A DNA stretch of 64,000 nt from Thysanoteuthis rhombus. Lineage: Eukaryota; Mollusca; Cephalopoda; Oegopsida; Thysanoteuthidae. A program made the translations under genes and the position numbers. The notes beneath the pieces are model-generated. The model had not been told where the DNA came from and did no database searches. It was given only the letters and a program-made list of their open reading frames with translations. Below, in pieces: positions 1 through 11,400 of the stretch; the stretch's first letter is position 1, and each line of letters begins with the position of its first letter. The stretch lies in NCBI GenBank assembly GCA_963457665.1, contig OY735209.1, forward strand, positions 56,069,019 through 56,133,018, written 5' to 3'.

Positions 1-472
1 ACTGATTAGTAGTTTTTTTCATTACAGTAATTAAAATGATGCTATAGGTATGAGCAAGTGAATTTGGTAACAAAGTGACACTTGAGAAAAAATCTTCTGT
101 AAGAGTAAATACTTATAGCTATAATCTTTGTCACTTAGAACTATCAATATCACATGATAGAACCAGAGATATTTGAGTTTGAAAAGTTAGTTGTGAAAAA
201 AGAAAAAGAAAAATTGTAATAGTAATTTGTCATAACATTCTCTGATGAACACTAATTCAAATTCTTCCTCATGACAATGTTTGTAAATTTGAATATAAAT
301 AATATAAGAGGTTATAATTCAATGAATGTTGTTATATTTAACTGTTTCAGAAAAAATAAATAAAAAACATGCTTTCTAAAATGGTCACTAACCAGTGCTG
401 ACTAGCGGTAACAACAAATATGGAATGGAAGTGTTGGTAACTCTCAATCAATAATTTGAGTTTTTTTTTATT
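1..472. other. AT-rich sequence without recognised features
   Basis: No open frame longer than about 60 codons and no recognised repeat. A T-rich stretch near 460-477 precedes the first repeat copy. Nothing here resembles an exon. Confidence 0.5.
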
Positions 473-640
473 TTTAATCATCGCTACCCACAACACTTGA
501 TTAAATATTGGGTTTAGATTATTCATGTGTTCAGACATCTATACATATTTATGTAACTGGACACAGCCCATCCCTAATCATTCATAATTTGAAACTTGAA
601 ATTTTGCACACAAACAATCCCCTCAACGAGAAAGGAAAAA
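473..640 (+). repeat. Diverged repeat pair, copy 1
   Basis: This stretch aligns with 905-1080 in the same orientation. Shared landmarks in order are TAATCA...CTACCCACAACA, TTATTCATGTGTTC followed by GACA, a TGGAC block, and a segment ending in AATTT-TGCA-ACACA followed by CCTCAACGAG/CCTCAATGAG. The two copies are clearly diverged. I do not recognise the family. Confidence 0.55.
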
Positions 641-904
641 AATTCTTCTTCAAAATGAGGTTTTAGTAGGGTTTCAATTTCCAATGTAGGTTTTTGCTAA
701 ATTGGTCCCTCAGTTTTTGTCTACCTTCGTTTTTTGAACATTTGGATATCTTAGTGACCAACAAAAGGCAAGAGAAGTAACTTATTCATTGATCATCCAA
801 ACGCGACATGCTGCCCAAAAGACATTGATCACCAGGAGGTTGAGAAGAAAAAGCAAAAAGACACCACTTCACGTATGCATGCACTTCTTTTATGCATGTA
901 ACTG

Positions 905-1080
905 TTATTGTTGTTAATCACAACTACCCACAACAAACCGGTTTGAACACTTTTGCTGGGTTCAAGTTATTCATGTGTTCTGACAATTATATAGATGTAT
1001 CTGGACTTCATCCAGGTCCAAATGTTCAGAGTAGAAATTTCAATTTCTGCAAAAACACACACTCGCTCTCTCCTCAATGA
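905..1080 (+). repeat. Diverged repeat pair, copy 2
   Basis: Second copy of the 473-640 repeat, 265 bp downstream and in direct orientation. The short open frame across it (892-1080) is a by-product of the repeat and shows no known domain. Confidence 0.55.
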
Positions 1081-1111
1081 GTAGTGAAATTGTTGCTTTT
1101 TTCAATTTTTG

Positions 1112-1131
1112 CCCCCCCCCTGAAGGGGGGG
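1112..1131. repeat. C9-TGAA-G7 hairpin
   Basis: Nine C, then TGAA, then seven G form a seven-pair all-GC stem with a four-base loop (1114-1120 with 1125-1131). It is isolated in AT-rich DNA. There is no U tract or gene beside it, so it is not called a terminator. Confidence 0.7.
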
Positions 1132-4072
1132 TCAATTTACAATAAAGGTTGATGCTAAACTTGTGATAAAAATGAGTATATATGGGCGGCGATGATTCAT
1201 AATTTCCCTTGGAATGCTACTTTTTTCTTGGTTATTAGTTTGCATAAAAGTATTTTTTTTCTGTTGGAAAATGACAAAATTACTTGATTTATACGATTTT
1301 ATCGTCTTTTGGAGATAAAGATGTGTACTTTATCATAGCAGTTTACCCAGAAACATATCGATAGATTTGTCATGGTCATCAATCATCAGGGAAAAAAAAA
1401 AATAAAAAAGTGATACTTTAGGGACGTTCAATGCGCGCGAACGCTCTTTTGACAACAAATCGATAGACGAACCACACCAACATTTTAAAGAATCGACCAA
1501 AAATCAATTACTGGATTTCCATGAATTTTAAGCCAATCAACCTCCAATCTCAATAAAATATCATTAAGATATACACTAAAAAAATATCAACATTTCAAAA
1601 AGTCTCTGATGAAATTAAATTAGATTTTATTCGAATCTTAAGTGTAGTGATATATTGGACGAAAAAGCCAGTAAAGCCATCCTTTTCTGGGCTTGAGCAT
1701 GCAAGATCCAGCAAATAAAGTATCCTTACTCTAAGATTCTGAAGTAAATAATTCGATGTTTTTACGTTAAAGTGATATCAGTAAATTTCTCAAGTCATTT
1801 TAGCGAAACGAAAGAAAAAAAGCGACACTGTTTGCAGTTAGTATTTACCCACCTTATTTAAACTTGAGAAAAACTCAAGAAAAATAACAGTTTTTGTAAA
1901 GCAACTTTAAAAAGAATAAAGCTGAATAGTAAATGAATAAATACAAAACAAACGAGAAAAATGTATGGATTTAAATCAACAGGACCTTCCAAACAAAAGA
2001 TTAGGCTGTTTTGTTTAAGAACGAAAACCACCATGCGGAGCCGGTAAGATAGTAGTTAGGTTTAAAAGCTGAAAAGATAATACTACTGGAAAGCTAAGAT
2101 TAATATCTCATACAAGTTCTATCATAATAATGAATAACTTGACTTACGGTCAAAATGGGTGAAACTCTTGAAATAAATTTAGTTAGTCGGCTATATCAAT
2201 ACCCAGAAGTTTTACACCAGATGAAGAAAACGCGATTCAAACCAAGTTTTTGCTAAACTTCAAATTAACAAGAGTTATGAGTACAAGGGAAGTAACTCTC
2301 AACTTGTTACTGCCTGTTTCTTGATATAATTACCATGCAATTCAAATTATAGTAGCTCAGAATCGAAATAATTTCGTTTTCTGAAACGTAAAATGCAACA
2401 TAGAATATGGACGTTCATACGATTTAGAGTTTGTTCAATATAAAATAATTTTTTATTTTCATGAAATAAATAGAAAGATATGAAATTCTTAATTTTTTGC
2501 TGAATAGCTGCTAGTTGTCAGCTAATCCATCCAAAAGTCCATTCTTAGAAAAATATCACAAAATAAAGACCAAGTTTTAGTAGATGTAAATTCTAACAAT
2601 TTTCCCAACTTTACATGGGAACACAAATCATGTTGAAGAAAAAAAAAAAAAAAAAATCTTGACTGGCTACTAAACATGAAAATGAATTGATATTCGTGAT
2701 AATTCTTTGGTATTTAAATTCGAAAAAATCCCCCAGGATCAGACCGTCTTAGCTAAGACGCGCGCGTGCATGCGTGAGAGTTGGAACCTTATCGTCAATA
2801 AAGGACAATAGTGAAGTACAACTATTTTATTCAACCCCAACTTAATGTTCCGATATATAAGGACGGAATTATTACTCGCCGGTAATAGGCTTACCGCCAA
2901 TAATGATTTGAATAATTCACCAGTAAAAATATTGATGAACTAATTGCTTTTATTAACAATTTGGGCCATTTTTGCATGTTTATGGCTTGAAACGTTTTTT
3001 CTTTAAACAGCGGAAAATAAAGACCTTTGACACAATATCAAAATAATTTGCTTCCAATTAAATCCAAGTCATAAAGCAGCATTCAATTCCCCAGTGAATA
3101 ATCATAGTATTTTATCTATCAGCTCCAAAAGTTCAATGTGTTGGGGGTAGACAAAAGTTGTCAAAAATTTTACTAATTCCAGTCTATGGTGCGCTTCTAG
3201 TGTCCATGCAGTGGCCACCATAGGATCATAACCTCATCTTTCTTAGTTCTGTTCCGGATAAATGCAAGGTCATTTCTAATTACAGTGGCACCTCCAAATC
3301 AGAATTTTTTTTGAATTTTAGTCCCCGTTTCTTCATCATCTGTTCATTTAATCTATTTACGTTCTCAGGTCAACTTCGCCGACAATGTACTTGTTTGATA
3401 CAAATCGTCTTCGCGAACTATCCATTTTTTTTCAATAGTCTTTTTGGCAACTGTTTTTTTTTAAATTAAAATTTTTTCTTTTTTTTTACAGAATTTCATT
3501 TATTCCTGACTGAGCTTTAACTTAATACAACATTTTGAAGTATGTATTTCTCTAACCTTCATTATTTTCCTTATTTTTCCATAGATTTTTGTCGGAATAT
3601 TTTTATCTTTATTTTGAATGACATTGTCAATATATTCTCCTTCAATATCAAGATACCGGGTATTTTTCAGAAACTTTTATTGTGTAAAAGAATTTAAATT
3701 AACAATCATAGCCTCCTTGCTTCCCCAGGGAACGAGGTCTATGACAGTGAGTGAACTTCAAAAAATTGAATTTTCACAGTTGTCTCTTTATGAGAAAGTT
3801 GCTCTCAAGACAATCACCTGATATCAAAATATCTTATCAAGGAATAAGTAACAATAAGAGGTATATTCGTAGCTTTAATTCGGAATGGTATCAAAGGAAA
3901 AATTAGCTATATGGTTGCAAAGTAAAAAATGCATTATTTGGTCTTCCGTGTAAGATGGACAAAAGACAGGTTTAAAAATGTAAATAAAATGAAAGAATAT
4001 CGCGTAAACTCATGAAACATCAAAGCTTTAGCATTTTATCTTTACATAAAAAAAATACATATTTGTATTGTG
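1132..4072. other. No recognised gene
   Basis: AT-rich sequence with homopolymer runs (for example A at 2638-2656) and only short open frames. A CG-containing patch at 2757-2775 and an imperfect palindrome around 2868-2903 (ATTATT...CCGGTAA / TTACCGCC...AATAAT) are the only local structures I noticed. Confidence 0.5.
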
Positions 4073-4143
4073 GATGTGAAGTAATCCGACAGAATATAGA
4101 TCAAAATGACAATTGGAATGTGAAGAGAAAAATTCAAGAGGTA
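4073..4143 (+). repeat. Inverted repeat, left arm
   Basis: Pairs with the reverse complement of 4514-4587. Shared blocks are GGATGTGAAGT-ATCCGACAGAAT, AATGACAATTGGAA and GTGAAGAGAAAAA-TCAAGAG. About 370 bp of unrecognised DNA separates the arms. It could be the ends of a non-autonomous element or two opposed copies of one repeat. Confidence 0.75.
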
Positions 4144-4513
4144 GGTGTTACATCTTAAAATTGTTTATTATTCTGTGGGCGTATTTCGATGCATTTCGAC
4201 AAGGGTAAGTCATCTTTTTTTCTGAGAAAAATTATAATCAGCGGTTCACAGAAAAATTTGCTGTTTACATGTTTGATACTGAAGAAGAGAATGGGAATAT
4301 TTCTGTGTTGCTTGGTTGTTTAGTTGGAGCGGAAGGGAGATGTTTGTATCTTTGTAGAAGAGAGTAACATTTGGTTTGAAATTAGATAGATATGCGAGAG
4401 GCAGGGCCAGTAGGTATTTGTATCCTGTCCCTGTGGGTGCTTGGCTTGTCTTAGATTTAAAAAAAGACAGCGAGGGGCTAAAATTGTCATTTCTCAGGTA
4501 AAGCGTTTTTTTT

Positions 4514-4587
4514 TATCTCTTGAGTTTTTCTCTTCACCTTCCAATTGTCATTTTCATCTACATTCTGTCGGATCACTTCACATCCAG
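4514..4587 (-). repeat. Inverted repeat, right arm
   Basis: Reverse-complement partner of 4073-4143, with only scattered mismatches by eye. The 95-codon open frame at 4441-4728 runs through this arm and has no recognisable domain, so it is not called a gene. Confidence 0.75.
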
Positions 4588-5677
4588 TTGGAAGAAATCA
4601 GGAATAGGAAGTCAGTTTTTTCAGTTTCTCGGTGCCTCAAGGCGTTCCTGTTCCAGGCGGATTTCTCAACAAATGTTGTAAGTCATTCATTTTTAGGTAA
4701 AATGAATACGAAAATAATTAGTCTATAGCTTTAGATACAAAACCTTAAATCTAGCCACATATGCAATACATCACTTCCTTTAGCTCCTGTCTATAAAAGC
4801 CCTAATTTTCAATTTACCATCGCTTTCTTGTCCTGGTCTTTCTGTAAATCGGTCACCCCTTCATCTCTCTAGATCCGATTAATTTGCCTGGGTTTCCCAA
4901 CGGAACAAACTGCACCATTCTATTGCGATCCATCACAGTAGCAAATCTTACCGCTTCTATTCCACAGATGTTGAGATCTCTCTCGTACGCTCAACTAGGC
5001 TATCCAGCACTAGATCCCTATGCCACCACATAAGACTGACTATCAGATAATTTATTCTAGTCTTTTCTTTTTCAAGCGCCTCCAATGTACCATTGCAGTT
5101 CCATATCGCTACATTAGAATCTTGATACCGACTAAAAGCCTCATCGTATTCCAGCACAACAAGATTACCCGACTCAAAACTCGAACTGGTTGTCTTCGCC
5201 CAACCATTAGAGACTTCATGCCCCCAAACAGGGGCCTTTCAGTTCTGTCTGCCTGACCTCGGTTTTGGCTCAGTGTCACTTTCGGGTTCTCTTTATTTTA
5301 TAGATCCATTTTCGTTTTGTCTGTGAGCTCTAGACTCTCACCTTTTGAATTTCAAACCACCACCCACTCTCAGTCAAGTGTCATGGTAGCTTTACCCACG
5401 GATGGCTGAACAATAAGATGAAAGCAATAACGAAAAAACAAACTACACATTATCTCTGATTATGTTAGTTTTCTGAAGTTACTTTCTTCTTTTGTGTTTC
5501 TAATTGTCTGACGGAAAACGCTTAATACCAAAACACTCCCCCTCTTCAATTAAACATCATTGTTTCCACAAAAAATGGATTTCCGGCGAGAACTAACAGT
5601 AAACTCTCCTACTCTTTCGGCAAAACGTTCCAATCAAAGAACTACCGATTGTATGTTTTAATGACATAATTTCCTGA
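4588..5677. other. No recognised gene
   Basis: The interval has somewhat higher GC around 4880-5260 and overlapping short open frames on both strands (4957-5157 minus, 5020-5256 plus). Neither shows a motif I can assign. An old repeat is possible. Confidence 0.45.
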
Positions 5678-6035
5678 GGGTGCAGAGTTGGTTTAATGGT
5701 TAACATCATGGAACCAGCGAACCGAGTTCAAATTCGGGCAATGGTGATTTGTGTTCATTTCGCTCGATTGCCTTTAGAAAAGGCATGATCCAAATGTTCT
5801 CTCACACCCTGCTGTAGGCACCGCTGCCCCCTGAAATGATAGGGAAGATCCACCGGCGGTCTACATGAGATAATTTGATCTGATTTAAAAAAAAATTCTA
5901 GGCCTGTCACGCGTTACTTGGAGAAGAGACGGGCCCTGTGACCTCGCCATTTCTTCGGGAAATGTCATGAAAGATCTAGCATGGTACCCAATAATTTACT
6001 AGGCCACAGAAAAGAACAGAACGGAACATTTCCTG
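5678..6035 (+). mobile_element. tRNA-headed SINE
   Basis: The 5' part looks like a pol III promoter: an A-box-like GTTGGTTTAATGGTTAAC near 5687-5704 and a B-box-like GAGTTCAAATTC at 5724-5735, at tRNA-like spacing. A unique body follows, then a 3' part (about 5906-6030) that recurs at 13864-13990, ending in the AACAGAACGGAACATT type of tail. This is a non-coding retroposon dependent on LINE machinery. The partner LINE is not identifiable here. Confidence 0.7.
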
Positions 6036-6649
6036 AAATGGAATTTTTTGGTTTGAAAGATTTTAGATACCAAAGCTGCCAGTAGCATGCTATAGAATGA
6101 ATTGAATCTTACGTACCATCGTTGTATTAGCTGTAAAATTATCCTTATTAGAAACCGTCAATCAAAACTGTCAACATAGGTTTTTTCAGTTTTCAAGTTG
6201 GTTTAGCTGACTGGCTGACTATGAGTTGCACATCAATTAAAAAATTCATTTAAAAAGAAGAGAAAAATGGCCATCATTTAGTATCTTTTAAACATTACTC
6301 ATTCAAAATTAGAGAATAAAGCTAGAGAAAAAAATAATTCAAGGAAAAAATCTTATTCAAGTACTCAATTATATATTGCAGAGCATTAAAAAAGTTAATA
6401 ATTACAGAATAAAAATCCCAAGAATGATGTACCATTTAAAAAATCAAACTTCAAGCTTGAAAAGTTTGCGTGCTCCCCACATGGGCCCTTCACTAGTTGA
6501 TTGAGGTTTTAATGAAATCAATCCAGTAATTAGAAATGGTTATGAGTTTTAAAGTGTGCAGGAAATTCAACTGCCCATCCTAACCTGGTTATCTATTTAT
6601 GCATTGTTGTGGTAGCGCTTTTTTGAGTAATCTGAGTCTCGTCAGAAAG
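6036..6649. other. No recognised gene
   Basis: AT-rich spacer between the SINE and the Gypsy remnant. I see no long terminal repeat or other feature. Confidence 0.4.
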
Positions 6650-7315
6650 ATCCTTACAATTTTCAGAATCGGCTTGTATATCCATCAATGCTGGTATTGG
6701 GTCTGTCTGTGGTAACATAGTCTTCTGTTGCTCTTTTTTGTACAAGGATATATATTCTTGCTCTGTTCAAAACTCTATAAGGACCACGATAATCTAGCGT
6801 AAGTGTTTCTTTACTATATCGTTTCGAACAAAAACATATTCGCAATCAATTAAACTATTTGGGTGATAAGTTTCTTTCTTGGAAAGATGAGTTGGTATGA
6901 ATTATATTTTTGACATTTTGTCTTTCAGTTATAAAATAAGATGATAGTTTGAAGTCGCCATTTTCCTAAAAAAAAAAAAACCGTCCTGGATAAATTAGTT
7001 CTTTTCCAAAAACTCATTCGACTGGCGTATAGCCCAAGTCTTTTTCTACCGTGTTTCGTATGAACAGAAATACAAGTACATGTCCACGATCCAATTTTCT
7101 GTCTAATCCTTAAAGCTGTTTTCAGTTGCCTATTTAGTCGTTCTACCCGGCGATTCGAACGTAATAATAAGCGGTGATCGATAAGTGTTTGATTCTGAGT
7201 AAATTGCTAAATTCACGGAATATGGCAGACTGGAATTGGACACCTCGATCAGTGGTAACAACGTTAGGTATTCCATAAATTGAAATCCAGTCTCTCTAAA
7301 TAAAAGATAAATGAC
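6650..7315 (-). pseudogene. Ty3/Gypsy retrotransposon pol remnant: integrase core to C-terminus
   Basis: Reading the minus strand from about 7310 down gives an integrase core: a GIP-VVTTDRG-QFQSA segment around 7220-7280, where the Asp of TTDRG matches the second acidic residue of the DDE triad, then a region like the usual TAYHP block, then VERLNRQLK near 7120-7145. A KDLGYTP-like piece near 7030-7050 and a GPYRVL segment (about 6771-6790) match the C-terminal end of Gypsy Pol, where the integrase tail binds target DNA. The pieces lie in different frames with stops, so the copy is dead. Protease, RT, RNase H and LTRs are not visible here. The sequence upstream of 7315 does not continue the integrase, so the copy is 5' truncated or rearranged. 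Confidence 0.8.
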
Positions 7316-7844
7316 TGCCGACCGTAGTATGCCGGAAACGGGACCACAAGCCTCGTGCGCAAAACAGAAGCGAGCAGAGGGAGCCCCTTTTTCGGTATCT
7401 ACAGTCTATTTCTCTTGCCAGAAACCGTCGGCCTAAATGCATGGGTGTTTTGTTATCTCCTTCAGTCACTAACACGGTTAGAAATCAAACGCGTTCCTAA
7501 CCAACAATCATGAACAGATCACACAAGGCTATAGAAACAGTTTGTTTTAAAACAGAAACAAAATATTTTAATGCTTTTTCATTTCGAGAAAATACCTAAA
7601 TAAACGTCCATATTCTATCAATCAATGAGAACTAAACATTGTCATATTGTGGCTCAAATGGAACAGCAGGATTATTCAGTGTTGAAATATTTTTAGCTGT
7701 AAAAAAATAAAACTGATTCGTCTAAGGCCATTGCAAAAATGAAACTTTTGCATTATCTTTCGATACTTTACTTTATCGTTAGATAACCAGGTGTAGAAAC
7801 AAAGAATTTAGCTCTGCAATGTTATATATTCATAGAAGTCGATA
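7316..7844. other. No recognised gene
   Basis: A GC-richer patch at 7320-7480 has scattered short open stretches that I cannot assign. The rest is AT-rich. Confidence 0.4.
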
Positions 7845-7912
7845 GGCCAGATGGAATGGAGCTGCAGGCCGGATTTGGTCTGTAGTTTGGCTGTAGTTTG
7901 CCGACCTCTCCA
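7845..7912. mobile_element. hAT-type terminal sequence
   Basis: The string GCCGGATTTGG-CTGTAG...GTAGTTTGCCGACCTCTC resembles, in reverse complement, the widespread hAT terminus that begins with a GGTCGGCAAACTAC motif and contains a CAAATCCGGCC block. Only one end is visible and no transposase is nearby. The call rests on remembered similarity. Confidence 0.4.
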
Positions 7913-8036
7913 CTTGGCTACCAACCCGTAAGCTCCAAAATTTCACAACTTACTTTCACAACCAAGGAGCGGACACCAATCTGAATCATGATAATCCCTC
8001 ATTCGAAAAATTCAGACAGAAATCATTTTCCACAGT

Positions 8037-8512
8037 GTCCCATTAATCCTGAAAAGAAGGGTGTATAACCAATGCATCCTTCCAATAGTCGCTTATGGAG
8101 CTGAAACATGGAACCTAATCAAGAGACAGATCCGCAAACTTAGAACTATGCAACGTGCACATGAAAGAATTATGCTGGGCCTCACATGGAGAGACCACAA
8201 GACAGCACAGTATATCCAAGAAAAGACAAGAATCAGAGACATCATAGAATCCATTAAAAAATTCAAATGGCAGTGGGCTGGCCATGTTGCAAGAATGGTG
8301 GGCAACCGATGGACATCACAACTCACGACATAGATCCCCCGAGATCACATGCGCAACCGAGGCCAGCAGAATATTAGATGGAGGGACGAGCTAGACAAAT
8401 TCAGAAAATACTGGCTCCGCGACGCCCATGATATAGAAGTGTAGCACATCCTGGGGAAGGTCTATGTCCAACGACAGACATTGGAAGACTGATGATGATG
8501 ATGATGATGATG
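8037..8512 (+). mobile_element. RTE-clade LINE, 5'-truncated 3' end
   Basis: This is the C-terminal end of an endonuclease-reverse transcriptase of the RTE type. The frame 8061-8333 reads YNQCILPIVAYGAETW, then KLRTMQRAHERIMLGLTWRD, then a KWQWAGHVARM block, a series typical of the region after the RT thumb in arthropod and mollusc RTE proteins. It stops at 8331, but the family sequence continues past it (IPRDHMRNRG, then WRDELDKFRKYW). The element ends in a (GAT)n tail at about 8491-8512, the diagnostic RTE 3' end. The polymerase domain and endonuclease are missing. At least eight related copies lie in the window; this is among the least damaged of the short ones. Confidence 0.9.
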
Positions 8513-8558
8513 TGTGCATGCGTATGGGTGCATATGGATATGGGAGGATGGTTGGTAC

Positions 8559-8655
8559 TATTTGGCAAAATCGATTTGGCGTGAGATCTTAGGCGTCAAA
8601 CCTTTTTTGGCGGAAGCTCATTTGGCGATCGACGTTTTGGCGTTTGGACAAAATA
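8559..8655 (+). repeat. TTTGGCG-rich degenerate repeat
   Basis: TTTGGCA/TTTGGCG recurs about five times in under 100 bp (ATTTGGCGTGAG, TTTTGGCGGAAG, ATTTGGCGATCGACG, TTTTGGCGTTTGG). A related ATTTTGGCGATGGACG occurs alone near 20431. The family is unknown to me. Confidence 0.5.
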
Positions 8656-8754
8656 TTGATTTATTCATCACCATTCAAAGGTGAAGCTTTGAAAAGCCTT
8701 AAACCTGTAAATTAAACTTTATTGAAAACAAGAACCATAAGTTCAACGATATCC

Positions 8755-8755
<1 letters not shown>

Positions 8756-8806
<51 letters not shown>
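8756..8806 (+). repeat. (GTA)n microsatellite
   Basis: About 17 uninterrupted GTA units. Confidence 0.95.
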
Positions 8807-9602
8807 CAGAAAGGGGAGGAAGGAGAACAACTAGTCTCTCGTAGAGTGAATTGACTCTCATACTTGTAAATTATTGCAATATGGGAATGTTCAACAAGTA
8901 TTATTTTCAATAAAAATCATAAATGGCCATTTTTAGTAATTTCGTCATTTTTTGCTTTTTTAAATACAAAAATTCTGAACTCTATTGATCTCATAGCACT
9001 AATGACGTCACATCTTTTAATGTCATCAAACATTTTCCTCCTTCATAAGATGTGTTGATGCATGTAAGAATATTTATGGTCTGAAAATGAAGCGTCAAGT
9101 CACTGTATTTAGTACCAGTGGACAAGAAATAATCCAACTTTTGTGATGAATAAATAATCAAATAATATACTTTGTTGGTTTGGTATCGAAAATTTGGTAC
9201 CTTTTTTTTCGTATTAGCCAAATTTACATTAACACCTGTCTTCTTCAACATTAGTACCCTCCCTTTTTATAAAACAGTGTAAAAACTAGTATCAAATTAA
9301 TTTAAAAACAAATTAAATTTAATGCATTCTTTTTTCGATTTATTTATCTTTCTATTTCTTTTTTGGGCAGCAATAATTACTACCCGTTAGGGTGGGTATT
9401 TAGGCTAGTTTTAATAATGCAGAAAATTAAATATTTAGATAGTATATATTTCGTGAATATTTGCCTAGCAAACTAATTTCCCTCTGCTAGAAACTTAACA
9501 GATCTTTCATCTTTATTATGATTATACGTATAATGAACATAAACCAGACATACATTTGTAAAACTTGATACGATATAGGTATTTAAAAAGCTTAGTATAG
9601 CA
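8807..9602. other. No recognised gene
   Basis: AT-rich. An 86-codon minus-strand open frame (8991-9251) has no recognisable motif. Confidence 0.4.
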
Positions 9603-9690
9603 CAAGGCTGCAAGTATGAGAATCGAACTCACAACAAATGTAATGGTTCTCTACTTAATGGCAATGCAATCATGAGTAGTACGTTAATTA
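9603..9690 (-). mobile_element. tRNA-like SINE head
   Basis: On the minus strand a B-box-like GAGTTCGATTCTC (plus-strand GAGAATCGAACTC at 9618-9630) follows a TGCCATTAAGTAGAGAACC A-box-like segment about 30 bp upstream. This resembles a decayed tRNA-derived SINE head. The body is not identified. Confidence 0.5.
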
Positions 9691-11147
9691 AGACGTCGAG
9701 GCAACAACTCATTTTTTTAGAAAAATATAGGAGTTGCTTCCCCTTAACCACTTGGTCTGAAATGTTCGCATTTCAAATTAGCTAGCAAAAAAAAAAAAAA
9801 AATAACAAGACGTAAGACAATTTTTTTTAACGCATCTAACTGTATGTAGCCATTATTTAATAGGGTCAGAACACTCACATATGAATTTTTGAATACATGA
9901 GTCAAGCACAGGAAATAGTTATATGTTAATATGTTAATAAATTATTTAACACTAGGGAGGATCAATAAGTCCGTTGCTTGATAATTAATTATTGGCAGAC
10001 CTACCAAGTCTACCACATTTGCCCCCCACCGTAATGGTTTTGTACGTATCTCCTGCATTGAAAAAAACATGCCGGTAAAATTTTTCCCAACCTATTTGCA
10101 GACCGATCAAGTCTCCTGCATCTTGCAGTTTAAAACCAGAGCTTATAGAATTGAATATTTTTTCGCCCCCAACCATGGTGCTTATATGTGTGGGTAGGGA
10201 GCATGTTTTTTTAGAAAATCTCCCCCCTAAAAATTTCTAAACCGTGGGAGATCTGTATTAGCTGAATTTTGATATGACATTTTAATAGTATGCTGGAGTT
10301 CGATCTATGTGATTAATATTTACAACTGAAATAAGTGCATTGACAAGGAAGATTATGTTGAAATATAGATCTTTGTTGGATAAGATGAATATTTTTTCCA
10401 TCATGAGGCCCACGTATATGCTTAACGACATTTAGAAAAAAGTTTGGACCCTTTCAAAACTCCTGGGGCAAGTATATCCTCTGATGTCCGATGGGTCTCT
10501 TTTAGAAGTTCACCGAGACGTATATATCACAGAAAATGAAGTAAATGAGATTTTCTCGGCTTCTACAACCGCACGCAATGACGTCAGTATGAAACCCACA
10601 CAGGAATTAGATTGTATTTGGTTCTTCAAAATATGGAATTTAGAAAAAATCTAATAAAAGAATTGTTTTCTTATAACATTCAATAAAAAAAAAATAACAC
10701 GTTTTTGTCCTTTTCATACCCTTTTAAAAATCCAGACATTTAGCACCTTAATAAATCAGTGTGGTGGTACTATAGCAATGTAAGGGACATAATCCTAATC
10801 AGTAGGGAATCGGGAGATAGAGAATCTCTATCTTGGTAACAGGTTCTTGATGTACGTATGTTTTATGCTCTATATGAAAGTTATAAGAAAAACCCTCGGC
10901 CTCTTGTAATTTCTACCCACTTGGCCGAATCAATAATTTGAGGTTGAATGAAAGTGTAACTATGCTACACGGGAGAAAATCAATTGGTATTTTTTTTCGT
11001 GTATTTACTATAGTTCAGTGGATATTAGAATATTCTTGCAAGTCACTGACTATGAGTTTGCCCAAAAGATGGCGTCGATGAAATATCCTCTTTGATTTAA
11101 ATCAAATTTATTAACAAATTTCTTTGTCACTCATGAAATTGTCTTTA
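9691..11147. other. No recognised gene
   Basis: A 63-codon minus-strand frame at 9985-10176 is open but without a recognised domain. The rest is AT-rich spacer. Confidence 0.4.
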
Positions 11148-11400
11148 CTTACCTTGGCTTAGTCTACCAGAAGACTACTTCGGCGCACGCACCACCAAGT
11201 GAGGATAGACCTCAATGCAGTAATTATAGTTTATTAGGTTTGGTTGTAAATCATTACATCACGCCAAGGCTTCCAACAGTCTGTGACAGTAGCTTGCTTT
11301 ACCATTGTTACACGGCGAGGTGACCTACGAAGTTTATCCCAGTCTGACACAAGGCTATAGTGGAGGATCCAGCTCATTATGCAACGAATACCTCCTCAAT
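11148..11400 (-). mobile_element. Two tandem SINE copies, family C
   Basis: Read on the minus strand, a 3' segment CCTCACTTGGTGG...GGTAGACTAAGCCAAGGTAAG (plus 11148-11215) is preceded by an A-box-like GGCGTGATGTAATGATTTAC. Further upstream (plus 11280-11400) is a second head, GTGTAACAATGGTAAAGC, behind a CTTGTGTCAGACTGGG tail. The same body occurs at 16.2, 53.6, 61.6 and 62.4-63.0 kb, which defines this SINE family within the window. Confidence 0.65.

Noticed and set aside
1112-1131. Rho-independent terminator
   Set aside because: A hairpin without a T tract and without any bacterial gene context in what is clearly a eukaryotic repeat landscape.
7316-7460. Upstream continuation of the Gypsy pol
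   Set aside because: The translation does not show the integrase zinc-finger or the first catalytic Asp block. The remnant was therefore ended at about 7315.
8093-8326. Minus-strand 77-codon frame; the same at 57252-57485 and 21027-21221
   Set aside because: Antisense shadow of the RTE coding sequence. It recurs because the RTE copies recur.
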